Of a stretch of DNA of 45,134 nucleotides, positions 25,343 through 32,877 are shown piece after piece. The stretch lies in contig JBBQRG010000014.1 of assembly GCA_038215095.1 (NCBI GenBank), forward strand, positions 1 through 45,134, in the 5' to 3' direction. Below the pieces are notes generated by a model. The model was not told the DNA's origin and made no database searches. It worked only from the letters and a program-made list of their open reading frames with translations. The position numbers and the translations under genes are program-made. Source of the DNA: DATACN01 sp038215095 (lineage in GTDB: Bacteria > Actinomycetota > Thermoleophilia > Solirubrobacterales > Thermoleophilaceae). Numbering within the stretch: the first letter of the stretch is position 1; each line of letters starts with the position of its first letter.

Positions 25343-26253
25343 GTGGCGCGCTTCAGGGCGTCCTCTAGGTCCGGCCGCCGGAACTCGTAGCCCAGCTCGG
25401 TGAGCCGCTTCGGCACGGCTCGTACGCCGGTTGTCACGATCGTGGCCATGTCGCCGTACAGCAGCTTCACCGCGAAGCCCGGCACCGGCGCGACGGCAGG
25501 CCGCTTCAGCACGCGGCCGAGCGTCTGGGACAGCTCCTTGTTGGTCACCGGCTCGGGCGCCGACAGGTTCAGCGGCCCCGAGGCGCCCTCCTCGTGGAGC
25601 GCGAAGGCCAGCGCGCCGACCACGTCGTCGAGGTGGATCCAGGGCACGTACTGCCTGCCGCCCGCCACGGGCCCGCCCACGCCCAGCTTGAAGAAGGGCA
25701 GCATCTTCTCGAGCGCCCCGCCGTCCGGGGCGAGCACCACGCCCGTGCGTGTGATCGCAACGCGCAGGCCGAGCCGCTCGGCGTCGTGCGCCCGGGCCTC
25801 CCAGTCGCGTGTCACGCCCGCCAGGAAGTCGCTTCCGCTCGGCTCCGACTCGTCCACGCGCTGGTCGCCGCGCGGCCCGTACCAGCCGCTGGCCGACTGC
25901 GACACCAGCACGCCCGGGCGCTCCGCGTCCGGAAGGTCGCGCAGCGCGGCGACGAGGTTGCCGGTGGCCAGCACCCGCGAGTCGCGGATCTCGCGCTTGG
26001 CCTCGTCCGACCAGCGCTGGGCGACAGGCTCGCCGAGCAGGTGCACCACGCCGTCGCGGCCGCTCAGCGCGGAACGCGGCGGTGGCTCCTGCTTGGGCTC
26101 GCGCCAGTTCTCGGCATCCACGCCGCCCTGGAACGTCTCGCGAGCGCGGCCGGCATCGCGCGAAAGCACCGTGACCTGGTCGCCGCGCTCGCGCAGCTCG
26201 TCCACGAGCGCACGCCCGATCACGCCGGTGGCGCCGGTGACCGTGACCTTCAC
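25339..26253 (-). CDS. TIGR01777-type NAD-dependent epimerase/dehydratase (SDR)
   Basis: This is a 304-residue extended SDR. The Rossmann motif VTGATGVIGRAL is at the N terminus, followed by VVHLLGEPVAQRW and SQSASGWYGPRGD. The C-terminal DUF1731 region has RVLKRPAVAPVPGFAVKLLYGDMA. These are the hallmarks of the YfcH/SulA-like family, whose substrate is generally unknown. The GTG start at 26253 has AGGAGGT 7 nt upstream, a strong ribosome site. It lies 12 nt downstream of the malic enzyme gene on the same strand, so it is the second gene of that operon. Confidence 0.9.
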   Translation of the reverse strand: MKVTVTGATGVIGRALVDELRERGDQVTVLSRDAGRARETFQGGVDAENWREPKQEPPPRSALSGRDGVVHLLGEPVAQRWSDEAKREIRDSRVLATGNLVAALRDLPDAERPGVLVSQSASGWYGPRGDQRVDESEPSGSDFLAGVTRDWEARAHDAERLGLRVAITRTGVVLAPDGGALEKMLPFFKLGVGGPVAGGRQYVPWIHLDDVVGALAFALHEEGASGPLNLSAPEPVTNKELSQTLGRVLKRPAVAPVPGFAVKLLYGDMATIVTTGVRAVPKRLTELGYEFRRPDLEDALKRAT

Positions 26254-26260
26254 GTCGGGG

Positions 26261-26267
26261 ACCTCCT
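26261..26267 (-). promoter_or_regulatory. Strong ribosome binding site of the SDR gene
   Basis: AGGAGGT on the minus strand lies 7 nt before the GTG at 26253 and overlaps the end of the malic enzyme gene. It supports operon-internal, Shine-Dalgarno-led translation. Confidence 0.7.
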
Positions 26268-27726
26268 AGCTCGGGGCAGGTTGAGCGACAGCGGCCGCTA
26301 CGGGCACGGTCGCTCGCGAGGCGCCGGTGCGCTCCGCTTCCTCGGCTACGGCTCGCGCGACCGCACGGCTCACTTCGCGGTTGAAGACGCTCGGGACGAT
26401 GTAGTCCTCGTCGAGCTCGTCGTCGGCCACCGTGCCGGCGATGCCGCGTGCTGCGGCGACCTTCATCTCGTCGGTGATCGTGGGCGCGCGCACGTCGAGG
26501 GCGCCGCGGAAGATGCCCGGGAAGGCCAGCACGTTGTTGATCTGGTTCGGGTAGTCGGAGCGGCCGGTGGCCATCACCCGCGCTACGTGTGCTGCGTCCT
26601 CCGGCCTGACCTCGGGGTTCGGGTTGGCCATGGCGAACACGAACGGGTCGGGGTTCATCTTCTCGAGGTCGCGGGCCGAGATGATGCCGGGCCCGGACAG
26701 GCCCACGAACAGGTCCGTGCCCTCGATCACGTCGTTGGGCGAGCCGGAGCGCCGGTTCGGGTTGGTGTGCTCGGCCAGCCAGGTCTTCGGCGCGTTCATC
26801 GAGCCGGCCTCGTAGTCCTCGCGGCCCGAGTGGATGGCGCCGAAGCGGTCGCAGGCCACGATGTCGGTCACGCCGGAGCTCATCATGATCTTCGCCACCG
26901 CCACGCCGGCGGCGCCCGCGCCGACCATGCAGACCTGGAGGTCCTCCATGCGGCGGCCGGTCAGCCGGCAGGCGTTGATGAGCGCGGCCAGCGTCACGAT
27001 CGCCGTGCCGTGCTGGTCGTCGTGGAAGACCGGGATGTCGAGCTCCTCCTGCAGCCGCTGCTCGATCTCGAAGCAGCGCGGCGAGGAGATGTCCTCGAGG
27101 TTGATGCCGCCGAACGTGGGGGAGATGCGGATCACGGTCTCCACGATCTCGTCCGGATCCTTGGTGTTCAGGCAGATCGGGAAGGCGTCGACGTCGCCGA
27201 ACTCCTTGAACAGCATCGCCTTGCCCTCCATCACGGGCATGGCGGCTTCCGGGCCGATGTCACCAAGGCCGAGCACGGCCGTGCCGTCGGACACTACCGC
27301 CACGGTGTTCGCCTTGATCGTGTACTTGAACGCCTTCTGGCGGTTCTCGGCGATCGCCGTGCAAACGCGCGCGACACCGGGCGTATAGGCCATCGAGAGG
27401 TCGTCGCGCGACTTCAGCGGCAGGTTCAGCCCCGTGTGGATCTTGCCGCGGCGGTGGACCTCGAAGGTGCGGTCGATGATCTCGTCGATGCGCACCCCGC
27501 GCACCGCCTGCACGGCCGAGATGACCTCGCCGCGGTGGTGCGAGCTGGAGCACTCCACCGTGATCTCGCGCAGCATGCTGCCGTGGCGTGCCTCGACGGC
27601 GTCGACCCCGAGGATGGCCCCGCCGGCGCGCGAGATTGCCGCGGTGACCTTGCCGAGCACGCCGCCCGGTCGCTGCGGCAGCTCCACGCGCAGCGTCAGC
27701 GAGAACTGGGCGGAGGTTCCGGCCAT
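26266..27726 (-). CDS. NAD(P)-dependent malic enzyme with N-terminal ACT domain
   Basis: This enzyme oxidatively decarboxylates malate to pyruvate. The N-terminal ACT-type regulatory domain (FSLTLRVELPQRPGGVLGKV, about residues 8-85) probably senses a small ligand. The catalytic part has YTPGVARVC, IKANTVAVVSDGTAVLGLG, VFHDDQHGTA, the NAD-binding VGAGAAGVAVAK and AMANPNPEV. There is no C-terminal phosphotransacetylase domain. I choose the ATG at 27726 (486 residues), which follows TATGCT by 7 nt. The ATG at 27738 would overlap that -10 box. Confidence 0.93.
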   Translation of the reverse strand: MAGTSAQFSLTLRVELPQRPGGVLGKVTAAISRAGGAILGVDAVEARHGSMLREITVECSSSHHRGEVISAVQAVRGVRIDEIIDRTFEVHRRGKIHTGLNLPLKSRDDLSMAYTPGVARVCTAIAENRQKAFKYTIKANTVAVVSDGTAVLGLGDIGPEAAMPVMEGKAMLFKEFGDVDAFPICLNTKDPDEIVETVIRISPTFGGINLEDISSPRCFEIEQRLQEELDIPVFHDDQHGTAIVTLAALINACRLTGRRMEDLQVCMVGAGAAGVAVAKIMMSSGVTDIVACDRFGAIHSGREDYEAGSMNAPKTWLAEHTNPNRRSGSPNDVIEGTDLFVGLSGPGIISARDLEKMNPDPFVFAMANPNPEVRPEDAAHVARVMATGRSDYPNQINNVLAFPGIFRGALDVRAPTITDEMKVAAARGIAGTVADDELDEDYIVPSVFNREVSRAVARAVAEEAERTGASRATVPVAAAVAQPAPS

Positions 27727-27733
27727 GAGGCCA

Positions 27734-27739
27734 AGCATA
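27734..27739 (-). promoter_or_regulatory. -10 box of malic enzyme gene (leaderless)
   Basis: TATGCT on the minus strand, 7 nt (tggcctc) before the ATG at 27726. It overlaps the alternative ATG at 27738. Confidence 0.5.
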
Positions 27740-27754
27740 AGGAGGCGGTGACGC

Positions 27755-27760
27755 TAGGGT
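27755..27760 (+). promoter_or_regulatory. -10 box of polA (leaderless)
   Basis: TAGGGT is followed by gaaacg (6 nt) and the GTG at 27767. It faces the malic enzyme -10 box with 15 nt between the two. Confidence 0.55.
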
Positions 27761-27766
27761 GAAACG

Positions 27767-30361
27767 GTGGCTGCCGAGACGCCCCGCGAGCTCTTCCTGA
27801 TCGACGGAAACAGCCTCGTCTACCGCGCCTTCTTCGCGCTCCCAGAGACGATCGCGACGTCGAAGGGCTTCCCCACCAACGCCATCTTCGGGTTCGCCTC
27901 GATGCTCGTAAAGATCCTCACCGAGCACGGCCAGAACCCGACGCTGGTGGTCTGGGACGCCGGCATGTCGGGCCGCGACAAGGTCTCCGAGGATTACAAG
28001 GCCGGGCGCCGTGAGCGCCCCGACATGCTGCGCGAGCAGTGGCCCCACCTGCACCCGCTGGTGGACGCCTTCGGCTACACGAACGTGAAGGTGGACGGCT
28101 ACGAGGCCGACGACGTGATCGCCACGCTGGCCGAGCAGGCCAAGGCCAAGGGCATCCCCGTGATGGTGGTGACCGGCGACCGCGACCTGTTCCAGCTGAT
28201 CGGCGACGGCGTGCGCGTGATGGCCACCAGCCGCGGCATCACAGAGACGAAGGTCTACGACCGCGAGGCGGTGATCGACCGCTACGGCATCCCGCCCGAG
28301 CTGGTGCCGGACTTCACCGGCCTGAAGGGCGACACCTCGGACAACATCCCGGGCGTGCCAGGCATCGGCGAGAAGACGGCCTCGACGCTGCTCCAGGAGT
28401 GGGGTGACCTCGAGGGCGTCCTGTCGAACGTGGAGAACATCTCGGGCGCCAAGCGCAAGGAGAACCTGACCCAGCACGCCGGGGACGCGCGGATGTCGAA
28501 GCAGCTGGCGACGGCCGTGCGGGACATCGAGCTCGACGTGGACCTGGACGCGGCGGTGGCCCGCGAGCCCGACCGCTCGCGTTTGCGCGAGGTGTTCCGC
28601 GAGTTCGAGCTGCGCGACCCGCTGCGGCGCCTGGAGGAGGCGCTGGGCGACGAGGAGCAGGCGGCCCCGCGCGAGCGCCCGGCCGAGCAGATCGAGGTGC
28701 GCGCCCGGCGCGTGCAGGCCGCGGATCTCGCCTCGCTGAAGGGCGACCACGCCACGCTGGTGGCCGAGAAGCCCGAGCCGCCGGAGGGCGAGCTGGACCT
28801 GGGCGACACGCCACTCGAGTTCGCCGCCTACGCCGGCGGCCGCGAGGTGCTGGTGGGCGAGGCTGAGACGCTGGCGGCGGTGGCGCTCGCGTGGGGCGAC
28901 AAGCCGCTGGTCACGCACGACTGGAAGAGCGCGGTGCACCGCCTGGGCGCCGCCGCGGCGCTGCCGCTCGAGCACGACACGCTGGTGGCCGCCTACCTGA
29001 TCGACCCGGCCCGGCGCGGCTACCCGCTGGAGGAGCTGACCACCGACGAGGGGCTGGGCGCGAGCGTGGACGGCGCGAACGGCGTGGCGGTGCAGGCGGT
29101 GACCACTCGCGCGCTGGCCGAGCGCCAGGCGGTGCGGCTCGAGGAGGACGGCCTGACGCGCCTGTTCCGGGAGATCGAGCTGCCGCTCGTGGACGTGCTG
29201 ATCGACATGGAGCGCGCCGGCGTCAGGCTCGACGTGGAGCGGATCCGCGAGATCAGCGAGCGGCTAGGCAAGCTCGCCGACAAGCTGGAACGGCGCATCT
29301 GGGAGCTGGCCGGCGGCGAGTTCACGATCGGCTCTCCGCAGCAACTGGGCGAGGTGCTGTTCAACCAACTCGGGCTGTCGAAGAAGCGGCGCGGCAAGAC
29401 CGGCTTCTCCACGGACGCGCGCGTGCTGCAGGCCATCCGGGACGAGCACGAGATCGTGCCGCTGATCGAGGAATGGCGCGAGCTCACCAAGCTGAAGTCC
29501 ACCTATCTCGACGCCTTCCCGGACCTGATCGACGAGGACGGGCGCCTGCACACCACCTTCAACCAGACGGCCGCCACCACCGGGCGCCTGTCCAGCACCG
29601 ACCCGAACCTGCAGAACATCCCGATCCGCACCGAGCAGGGCCGCGAGATCCGCGCCTGCTTCATCGCCGGCGAGGGCACCAAGCTGATCTCGGCGGACTA
29701 CTCGCAGGTCGAGTTGCGGCTGCTGGCCCACATCGCCGGCGAGGAGGTGCTGAAGGACATCTTCCGGCGCGGCGAGGACGTGCACACGGCCACCGCGGAG
29801 GAGATCCTCGGTGGCAGGCCCGATCCGGGCACGCGCTCGAAGGCCAAGATGGTCAATTACGGGATCGTCTACGGGCTGTCGGCGTACGGGCTGGCCGACC
29901 GGCTGCAGATCCCCCAGGACGAGGCGCAGGAGTTCATCGACCGCTACCTGGAGCGCTTTCCCGAGGTGGCGCGCTTCATCGAGGAGACCATCGAGAAAGC
30001 CTCGACCGACGGCTACGTGAGCACGCTGTTCGGCCGCATCCGGCGCATCCCCGAGCTGCGCGCGCGCCAGCGCCAGACTCGGCTGCTGGGCGAGCGGCTG
30101 GCGGTGAACATGGTCATCCAGGGCACCGCGGCGGACATCATCAAGGTGGCGATGCTGCGCTGCCGCGACCACCTGCGCGCGGACGGGCTGTCCACGCGGC
30201 TGGTGCTGCAGATCCACGACGAGCTGCTGTTCGAGGCGCCCGAGGACGAGGTCGAGCTGGCCTCGCAGATAGTGCGCCGTGAGATGGCCAACGCCTTCGA
30301 GCTCGACCCGCCGCTGGGCGTCGACCTCGGCGTGGGCGACAACTGGCTGGAGGCCAAATAG
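27767..30361 (+). CDS. polA: DNA polymerase I
   Basis: This is an 864-residue family A polymerase for repair synthesis and primer removal. The N-terminal 5' nuclease has FLIDGNSLVYRAFF, VDGYEADDVIATLAEQ, VTGDRDLFQLI and GVPGIGEKTA. The central 3'-5' exonuclease region lacks the usual D-x-E (it reads PLEFAAYAGG), so proofreading is probably absent. The polymerase has motif A SADYSQVELR, the O-helix with Tyr698 (KMVNYGIVYG) and motif C HDE at 817-819. Two membrane protein genes follow closely. Confidence 0.96.
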   Translation: MAAETPRELFLIDGNSLVYRAFFALPETIATSKGFPTNAIFGFASMLVKILTEHGQNPTLVVWDAGMSGRDKVSEDYKAGRRERPDMLREQWPHLHPLVDAFGYTNVKVDGYEADDVIATLAEQAKAKGIPVMVVTGDRDLFQLIGDGVRVMATSRGITETKVYDREAVIDRYGIPPELVPDFTGLKGDTSDNIPGVPGIGEKTASTLLQEWGDLEGVLSNVENISGAKRKENLTQHAGDARMSKQLATAVRDIELDVDLDAAVAREPDRSRLREVFREFELRDPLRRLEEALGDEEQAAPRERPAEQIEVRARRVQAADLASLKGDHATLVAEKPEPPEGELDLGDTPLEFAAYAGGREVLVGEAETLAAVALAWGDKPLVTHDWKSAVHRLGAAAALPLEHDTLVAAYLIDPARRGYPLEELTTDEGLGASVDGANGVAVQAVTTRALAERQAVRLEEDGLTRLFREIELPLVDVLIDMERAGVRLDVERIREISERLGKLADKLERRIWELAGGEFTIGSPQQLGEVLFNQLGLSKKRRGKTGFSTDARVLQAIRDEHEIVPLIEEWRELTKLKSTYLDAFPDLIDEDGRLHTTFNQTAATTGRLSSTDPNLQNIPIRTEQGREIRACFIAGEGTKLISADYSQVELRLLAHIAGEEVLKDIFRRGEDVHTATAEEILGGRPDPGTRSKAKMVNYGIVYGLSAYGLADRLQIPQDEAQEFIDRYLERFPEVARFIEETIEKASTDGYVSTLFGRIRRIPELRARQRQTRLLGERLAVNMVIQGTAADIIKVAMLRCRDHLRADGLSTRLVLQIHDELLFEAPEDEVELASQIVRREMANAFELDPPLGVDLGVGDNWLEAK

Positions 30362-30363
30362 GC

Positions 30364-30810
30364 ATGGACAAGCAGGGGGTAGCGGTCGCCGCGACGGTCG
30401 TCGCGGGCGGCTTCATAGCGCTGCAGGCGCCGATCAACGCCGGGCTCGGCGGAAAGGTCGGCAAGCTGCCGGCCGCCACCGTGTCGTTCACGATCGGCAC
30501 GATCGTGCTCATCGCGATCACGCTGCTGTTCGCCGGCGGCTTCGGAAACGTGGGGGAGGCGCGCCACCTGTCCTGGTACTACCTGCTGGGCGGCGTGCTG
30601 GGCGCGATCTACGTGACCACCGCGCTGATCGCGGTGCGAACGCTGGGCGCCGGCGGCGTCACGGGCGCGACGATCGCCGGCCAGCTGGCCATGTCGGTCA
30701 CGCTCGACAAGCTCGGCGTGCTGGGCCTCGCCCAACGGGACATCACGCCATCCCGGCTGGTGGGCATCGTGCTGCTCGTGGCGGGCACGTTCCTGGTTGT
30801 GGCGAAGTAG
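30364..30810 (+). CDS. DMT-family YdcZ-like small transporter
   Basis: This is a 148-residue protein with five hydrophobic helices. It is typical of the YdcZ/DUF606 half-size drug/metabolite transporters, with QAPINAGLG near the N terminus and GQLAMSVTLDKLGVLG in the fourth helix region. Half-size members usually work as dimers. The substrate is unknown. The ATG at 30364 is 2 nt after the polA stop, so it is probably co-transcribed. Confidence 0.85.
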   Translation: MDKQGVAVAATVVAGGFIALQAPINAGLGGKVGKLPAATVSFTIGTIVLIAITLLFAGGFGNVGEARHLSWYYLLGGVLGAIYVTTALIAVRTLGAGGVTGATIAGQLAMSVTLDKLGVLGLAQRDITPSRLVGIVLLVAGTFLVVAK

Positions 30811-30813
30811 AAT
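30808..30813 (+). promoter_or_regulatory. Candidate -10 box before the 100-residue membrane protein gene
   Basis: TAGAAT overlaps the YdcZ-like stop codon and ends 10 nt before the TTG at 30824. It is one of four boxes here continuing as ATCGCG. Confidence 0.4.
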
Positions 30814-30823
30814 CGCGCCAGCT

Positions 30824-31126
30824 TTGGCCGACACCTTCTACCAGCTGGATGACGAGCCGCAGGGCGGGCCCCCTCGGCGCTACGAGGACCGCAACAACCG
30901 CTTCCGCGAGATCGCGGCCGCCGTGCTGGCCTTGAGCGGCGGCCTGGCGCTGCTCTTCCTCTTCTTCGCCGCGATCGGGGCGATCGACATCGGCAACTCG
31001 ACCGGTCTCGTCATCGCCGCGCTGGTCTTCGCTTTGATCTGGTCGATCGGCGCCTGGGTGCGCTGGCGCTCGGGCGAGAGCACCACCCGCATCACCCGCG
31101 CGGACCGCGAGCGCCGCGGTTTTTAA
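30824..31126 (+). CDS. Small two-helix membrane protein, unknown function
   Basis: From the TTG at 30824 this gives 100 residues. A charged N-terminal region (DDEPQGGPPRRYEDRNNRFRE) precedes two membrane helices (AAAVLALSGGLALLFLFFAA and STGLVIAALVFALIWSIGAW), and the C terminus is basic (RADRERRGF). A GTG at 30797 in the same frame overlaps the previous gene and is less likely. No family recognised. A small hairpin plus T-run covers the last codons. Confidence 0.65.
   Translation: MADTFYQLDDEPQGGPPRRYEDRNNRFREIAAAVLALSGGLALLFLFFAAIGAIDIGNSTGLVIAALVFALIWSIGAWVRWRSGESTTRITRADRERRGF
31104..31124 (+). terminator. Short intrinsic terminator overlapping a stop codon
   Basis: ACCGCG (31104-31109) pairs with CGCGGT (31115-31120) around a 5-nt loop, and Ts continue to 31124, a rare T-run in this GC-rich sequence. 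The hairpin lies within the last codons of the upstream small gene. Confidence 0.45.
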
Positions 31127-31179
31127 CGAGAACGATCGCGCTTCCGCAGTCCGCTCCCAGGCCGGCCGCGTCCACCGCG

Positions 31180-31773
31180 TTGCCCCGCGCCCCGAAGGCC
31201 ACCGGGTTTCGAGCGGGCTCGCCAGACCTCAGCGTCCTGGAGATCGACCGCAAGCTCGGCCGCGCCTTCGACGGGCTGCTCGTGCTGCCCGCGCCCACCG
31301 ACCCCAGCCGCATGGCGAAGCTCGACAAGGCCGCCTACGACAAGGTCTTCGCCCGCCTGAAGGCCGCCGTCGGCGGTCTGGTGCTGGACTGCGGCACCGG
31401 GCTGCAGGAGCCCTCGGCTCGAGCGGCCATCGAGGCCGCCGACCAGATCGTGCTGGTATCCGACTCCGAGCCCTCCACCGCCAGCCTCGTGGCGGAGGCC
31501 GGCCAGCTGCTCAGGCGCGTGGGCCCGCCCATGTACCTGCTGGTGAACAAGCTCCCGAGCAAGAAGGAGCAGCGGCTCGACGTGGACATGCTCTCGCGCG
31601 CGGTGCCCGACGCGCGGGCGCTGATCACCGTGGACGCGGACCCGAAGAACGCGTCAGCGCTCGCCGCCGGCGACTGGAGCTGGGACGACGCTCCCGACAG
31701 CTGGAACCGCTCCCTGCGCGAGCTGGCCGTCGTGATGGTGGCGGACTGGCCGGGGCTCGGGCTGGCGACCTGA
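31180..31773 (+). CDS. ParA/MinD-like protein lacking the P-loop region
   Basis: This is a 197-residue protein resembling the C-terminal two thirds of ParA/MinD/CpaE-type ATPases: GLLVLPAPTDPSR, GGLVLDCGTGLQEPSARAAIEAADQIVLVSDSE (in part: LVLDCGTGL, ADQIVLVSDSE) and PMYLLVNKLP. The N-terminal deviant Walker A (KGGxGKT) is absent, and no frame upstream supplies it. The TTG at 31180 is the first usual start codon in frame; the ATG at 31312 is an alternative. The last 120 bases overlap the convergent FAD oxidoreductase gene. It may be a degenerate paralogue or a truncated gene. Confidence 0.6.
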   Translation: MPRAPKATGFRAGSPDLSVLEIDRKLGRAFDGLLVLPAPTDPSRMAKLDKAAYDKVFARLKAAVGGLVLDCGTGLQEPSARAAIEAADQIVLVSDSEPSTASLVAEAGQLLRRVGPPMYLLVNKLPSKKEQRLDVDMLSRAVPDARALITVDADPKNASALAAGDWSWDDAPDSWNRSLRELAVVMVADWPGLGLAT

Positions 31774-32847
31774 GGGCGGCGGGGCGATCCGCAGGTAGTG
31801 CCCGAACGACCAGCGCACGAAAGGCTCCCACTCGATGCCCTTGAGCGCCCGCGCGAGCACGCGCGGCGGCACCCTGGGCACCAGCCGCTGGGCGCCCAGC
31901 ATGGCCTCGAACTTCCACTTGTGTGAGGCGCTGAAGGCGCCGTAGCGCCTGAGTGCCTGCGCGGCGGTCTGGCGCCCCGCGAGCGCCTCGCGCAGCTCGC
32001 GGCCGCAGGCGATCCCGAAGTAGAAGGCGGTACGGATGCCCTCCGCGGTCAGCGGCAGGCAGTGCCCGGCCGAGTCGCCCACGAAGAAGACGCCGTCCTC
32101 GGTGGCCTCGCGCAGCTTGTGGGGAATCCAGTTGCCCTGGTAGCGCACGGCTTCGGAGCCGACGTCGCGGGCCAGCTCCACCGTGCTGTCCTTGACGTGG
32201 TAGCGGGGGTCGAAGGAGCCGACCCCGATGCGCAGCTCGCCGCCCGCCGGGAAGCTCCAGCCGTAGCCCGCGGGCACGTAGGAGCGGTCGATCCAGATGG
32301 CCATTTCGTCGCCGCTACCCGACGGGTGCACCTCGAGTCCGCGCGAGAGCGGCGCGGCCGGCGGCTGGAAGCCGCTGCCGCCGAGCACCCGCCGCCAGCC
32401 CAGCGCGTCGACGATCAGCGGGGCGCTCAGGTCGCCGCGGTCGGTGTGCACCACGTCACCGGTGCGCCCGTCGACCTTGGCGGTCTCGAACTCGCAGTCG
32501 GACTGCTTCTGGAGCAGGCGGCACAGCTCGCGGTAGTCGAACGTCGAGAAGGTAAAGGGCAGCTTGAGGCGGGAGGTGCCGTGCGGCGTGTGCACGACGA
32601 GCTCGGGGAAGGTCTGGCGCAGTGAGCCCATCAGGCCCATCGCGCGCAGCCAGTCCGTAGGGATTCCGCAGGCCGAGGTCTGCCGCTCGCCCACCTCGTA
32701 GCGGTCGAGCATCATCACGCGCGCGCCCGAGCCGGCCAGCTCGCGGGCCACGGCGAGCCCGGCGAAGCTGGCGCCGCAGATGAGCACATCCCAATCTCCG
32801 GATAGCGAAGTGCGGGCGGCGCCCCGCGTCGTGGCTCGCTTCGCCAT
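31654..32847 (-). CDS. FAD-dependent oxidoreductase, geranylgeranyl-reductase-like
   Basis: This is a 397-residue flavoprotein. The N-terminal FAD fold has DVLICGASFAGLAVARELAGSG, where the dinucleotide motif GxGxxG is GASFAG. It also has YRELCRLL and the second FAD motif DGVFFVGDSAGHCLPLTAEGIRTA (in part: FFVGDSAGHCLPLTAEG). This resembles the geranylgeranyl reductase/PHBH group; the substrate is unknown. The C terminus (last about 40 residues) is Pro/Arg-rich and lies inside the overlap with the ParA-like gene. The ATG start at 32847 has TACTCT 6 nt upstream. Confidence 0.85.
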   Translation of the reverse strand: MAKRATTRGAARTSLSGDWDVLICGASFAGLAVARELAGSGARVMMLDRYEVGERQTSACGIPTDWLRAMGLMGSLRQTFPELVVHTPHGTSRLKLPFTFSTFDYRELCRLLQKQSDCEFETAKVDGRTGDVVHTDRGDLSAPLIVDALGWRRVLGGSGFQPPAAPLSRGLEVHPSGSGDEMAIWIDRSYVPAGYGWSFPAGGELRIGVGSFDPRYHVKDSTVELARDVGSEAVRYQGNWIPHKLREATEDGVFFVGDSAGHCLPLTAEGIRTAFYFGIACGRELREALAGRQTAAQALRRYGAFSASHKWKFEAMLGAQRLVPRVPPRVLARALKGIEWEPFVRWSFGHYLRIAPPPSGRQPEPRPVRHHHDGQLAQGAVPAVGSVVPAPVAGGER

Positions 32848-32853
32848 GGCGGC

Positions 32854-32859
32854 AGAGTA
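32854..32859 (-). promoter_or_regulatory. -10 box of FAD oxidoreductase gene (leaderless)
   Basis: TACTCT on the minus strand is followed by 6 nt and the ATG at 32847. It sits 2 nt from the opposing rpsA -10 box. Confidence 0.55.
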
Positions 32860-32861
32860 GC

Positions 32862-32867
32862 TACCCT
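32862..32867 (+). promoter_or_regulatory. -10 box of rpsA
   Basis: TACCCT ends 10 nt before the GTG at 32878, giving a leader of only about three nucleotides. It is back to back with the -10 box of the divergent gene. Confidence 0.5.
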
Positions 32868-32877
32868 TGTCGCCTTC

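Noticed and set aside
27739..27745. AAGGAGG as ribosome binding site for polA
   Set aside because: It is 21 nt from the GTG start, and the GTG it could serve (27748) hits a stop after three codons; the -10 box also lies downstream of it.
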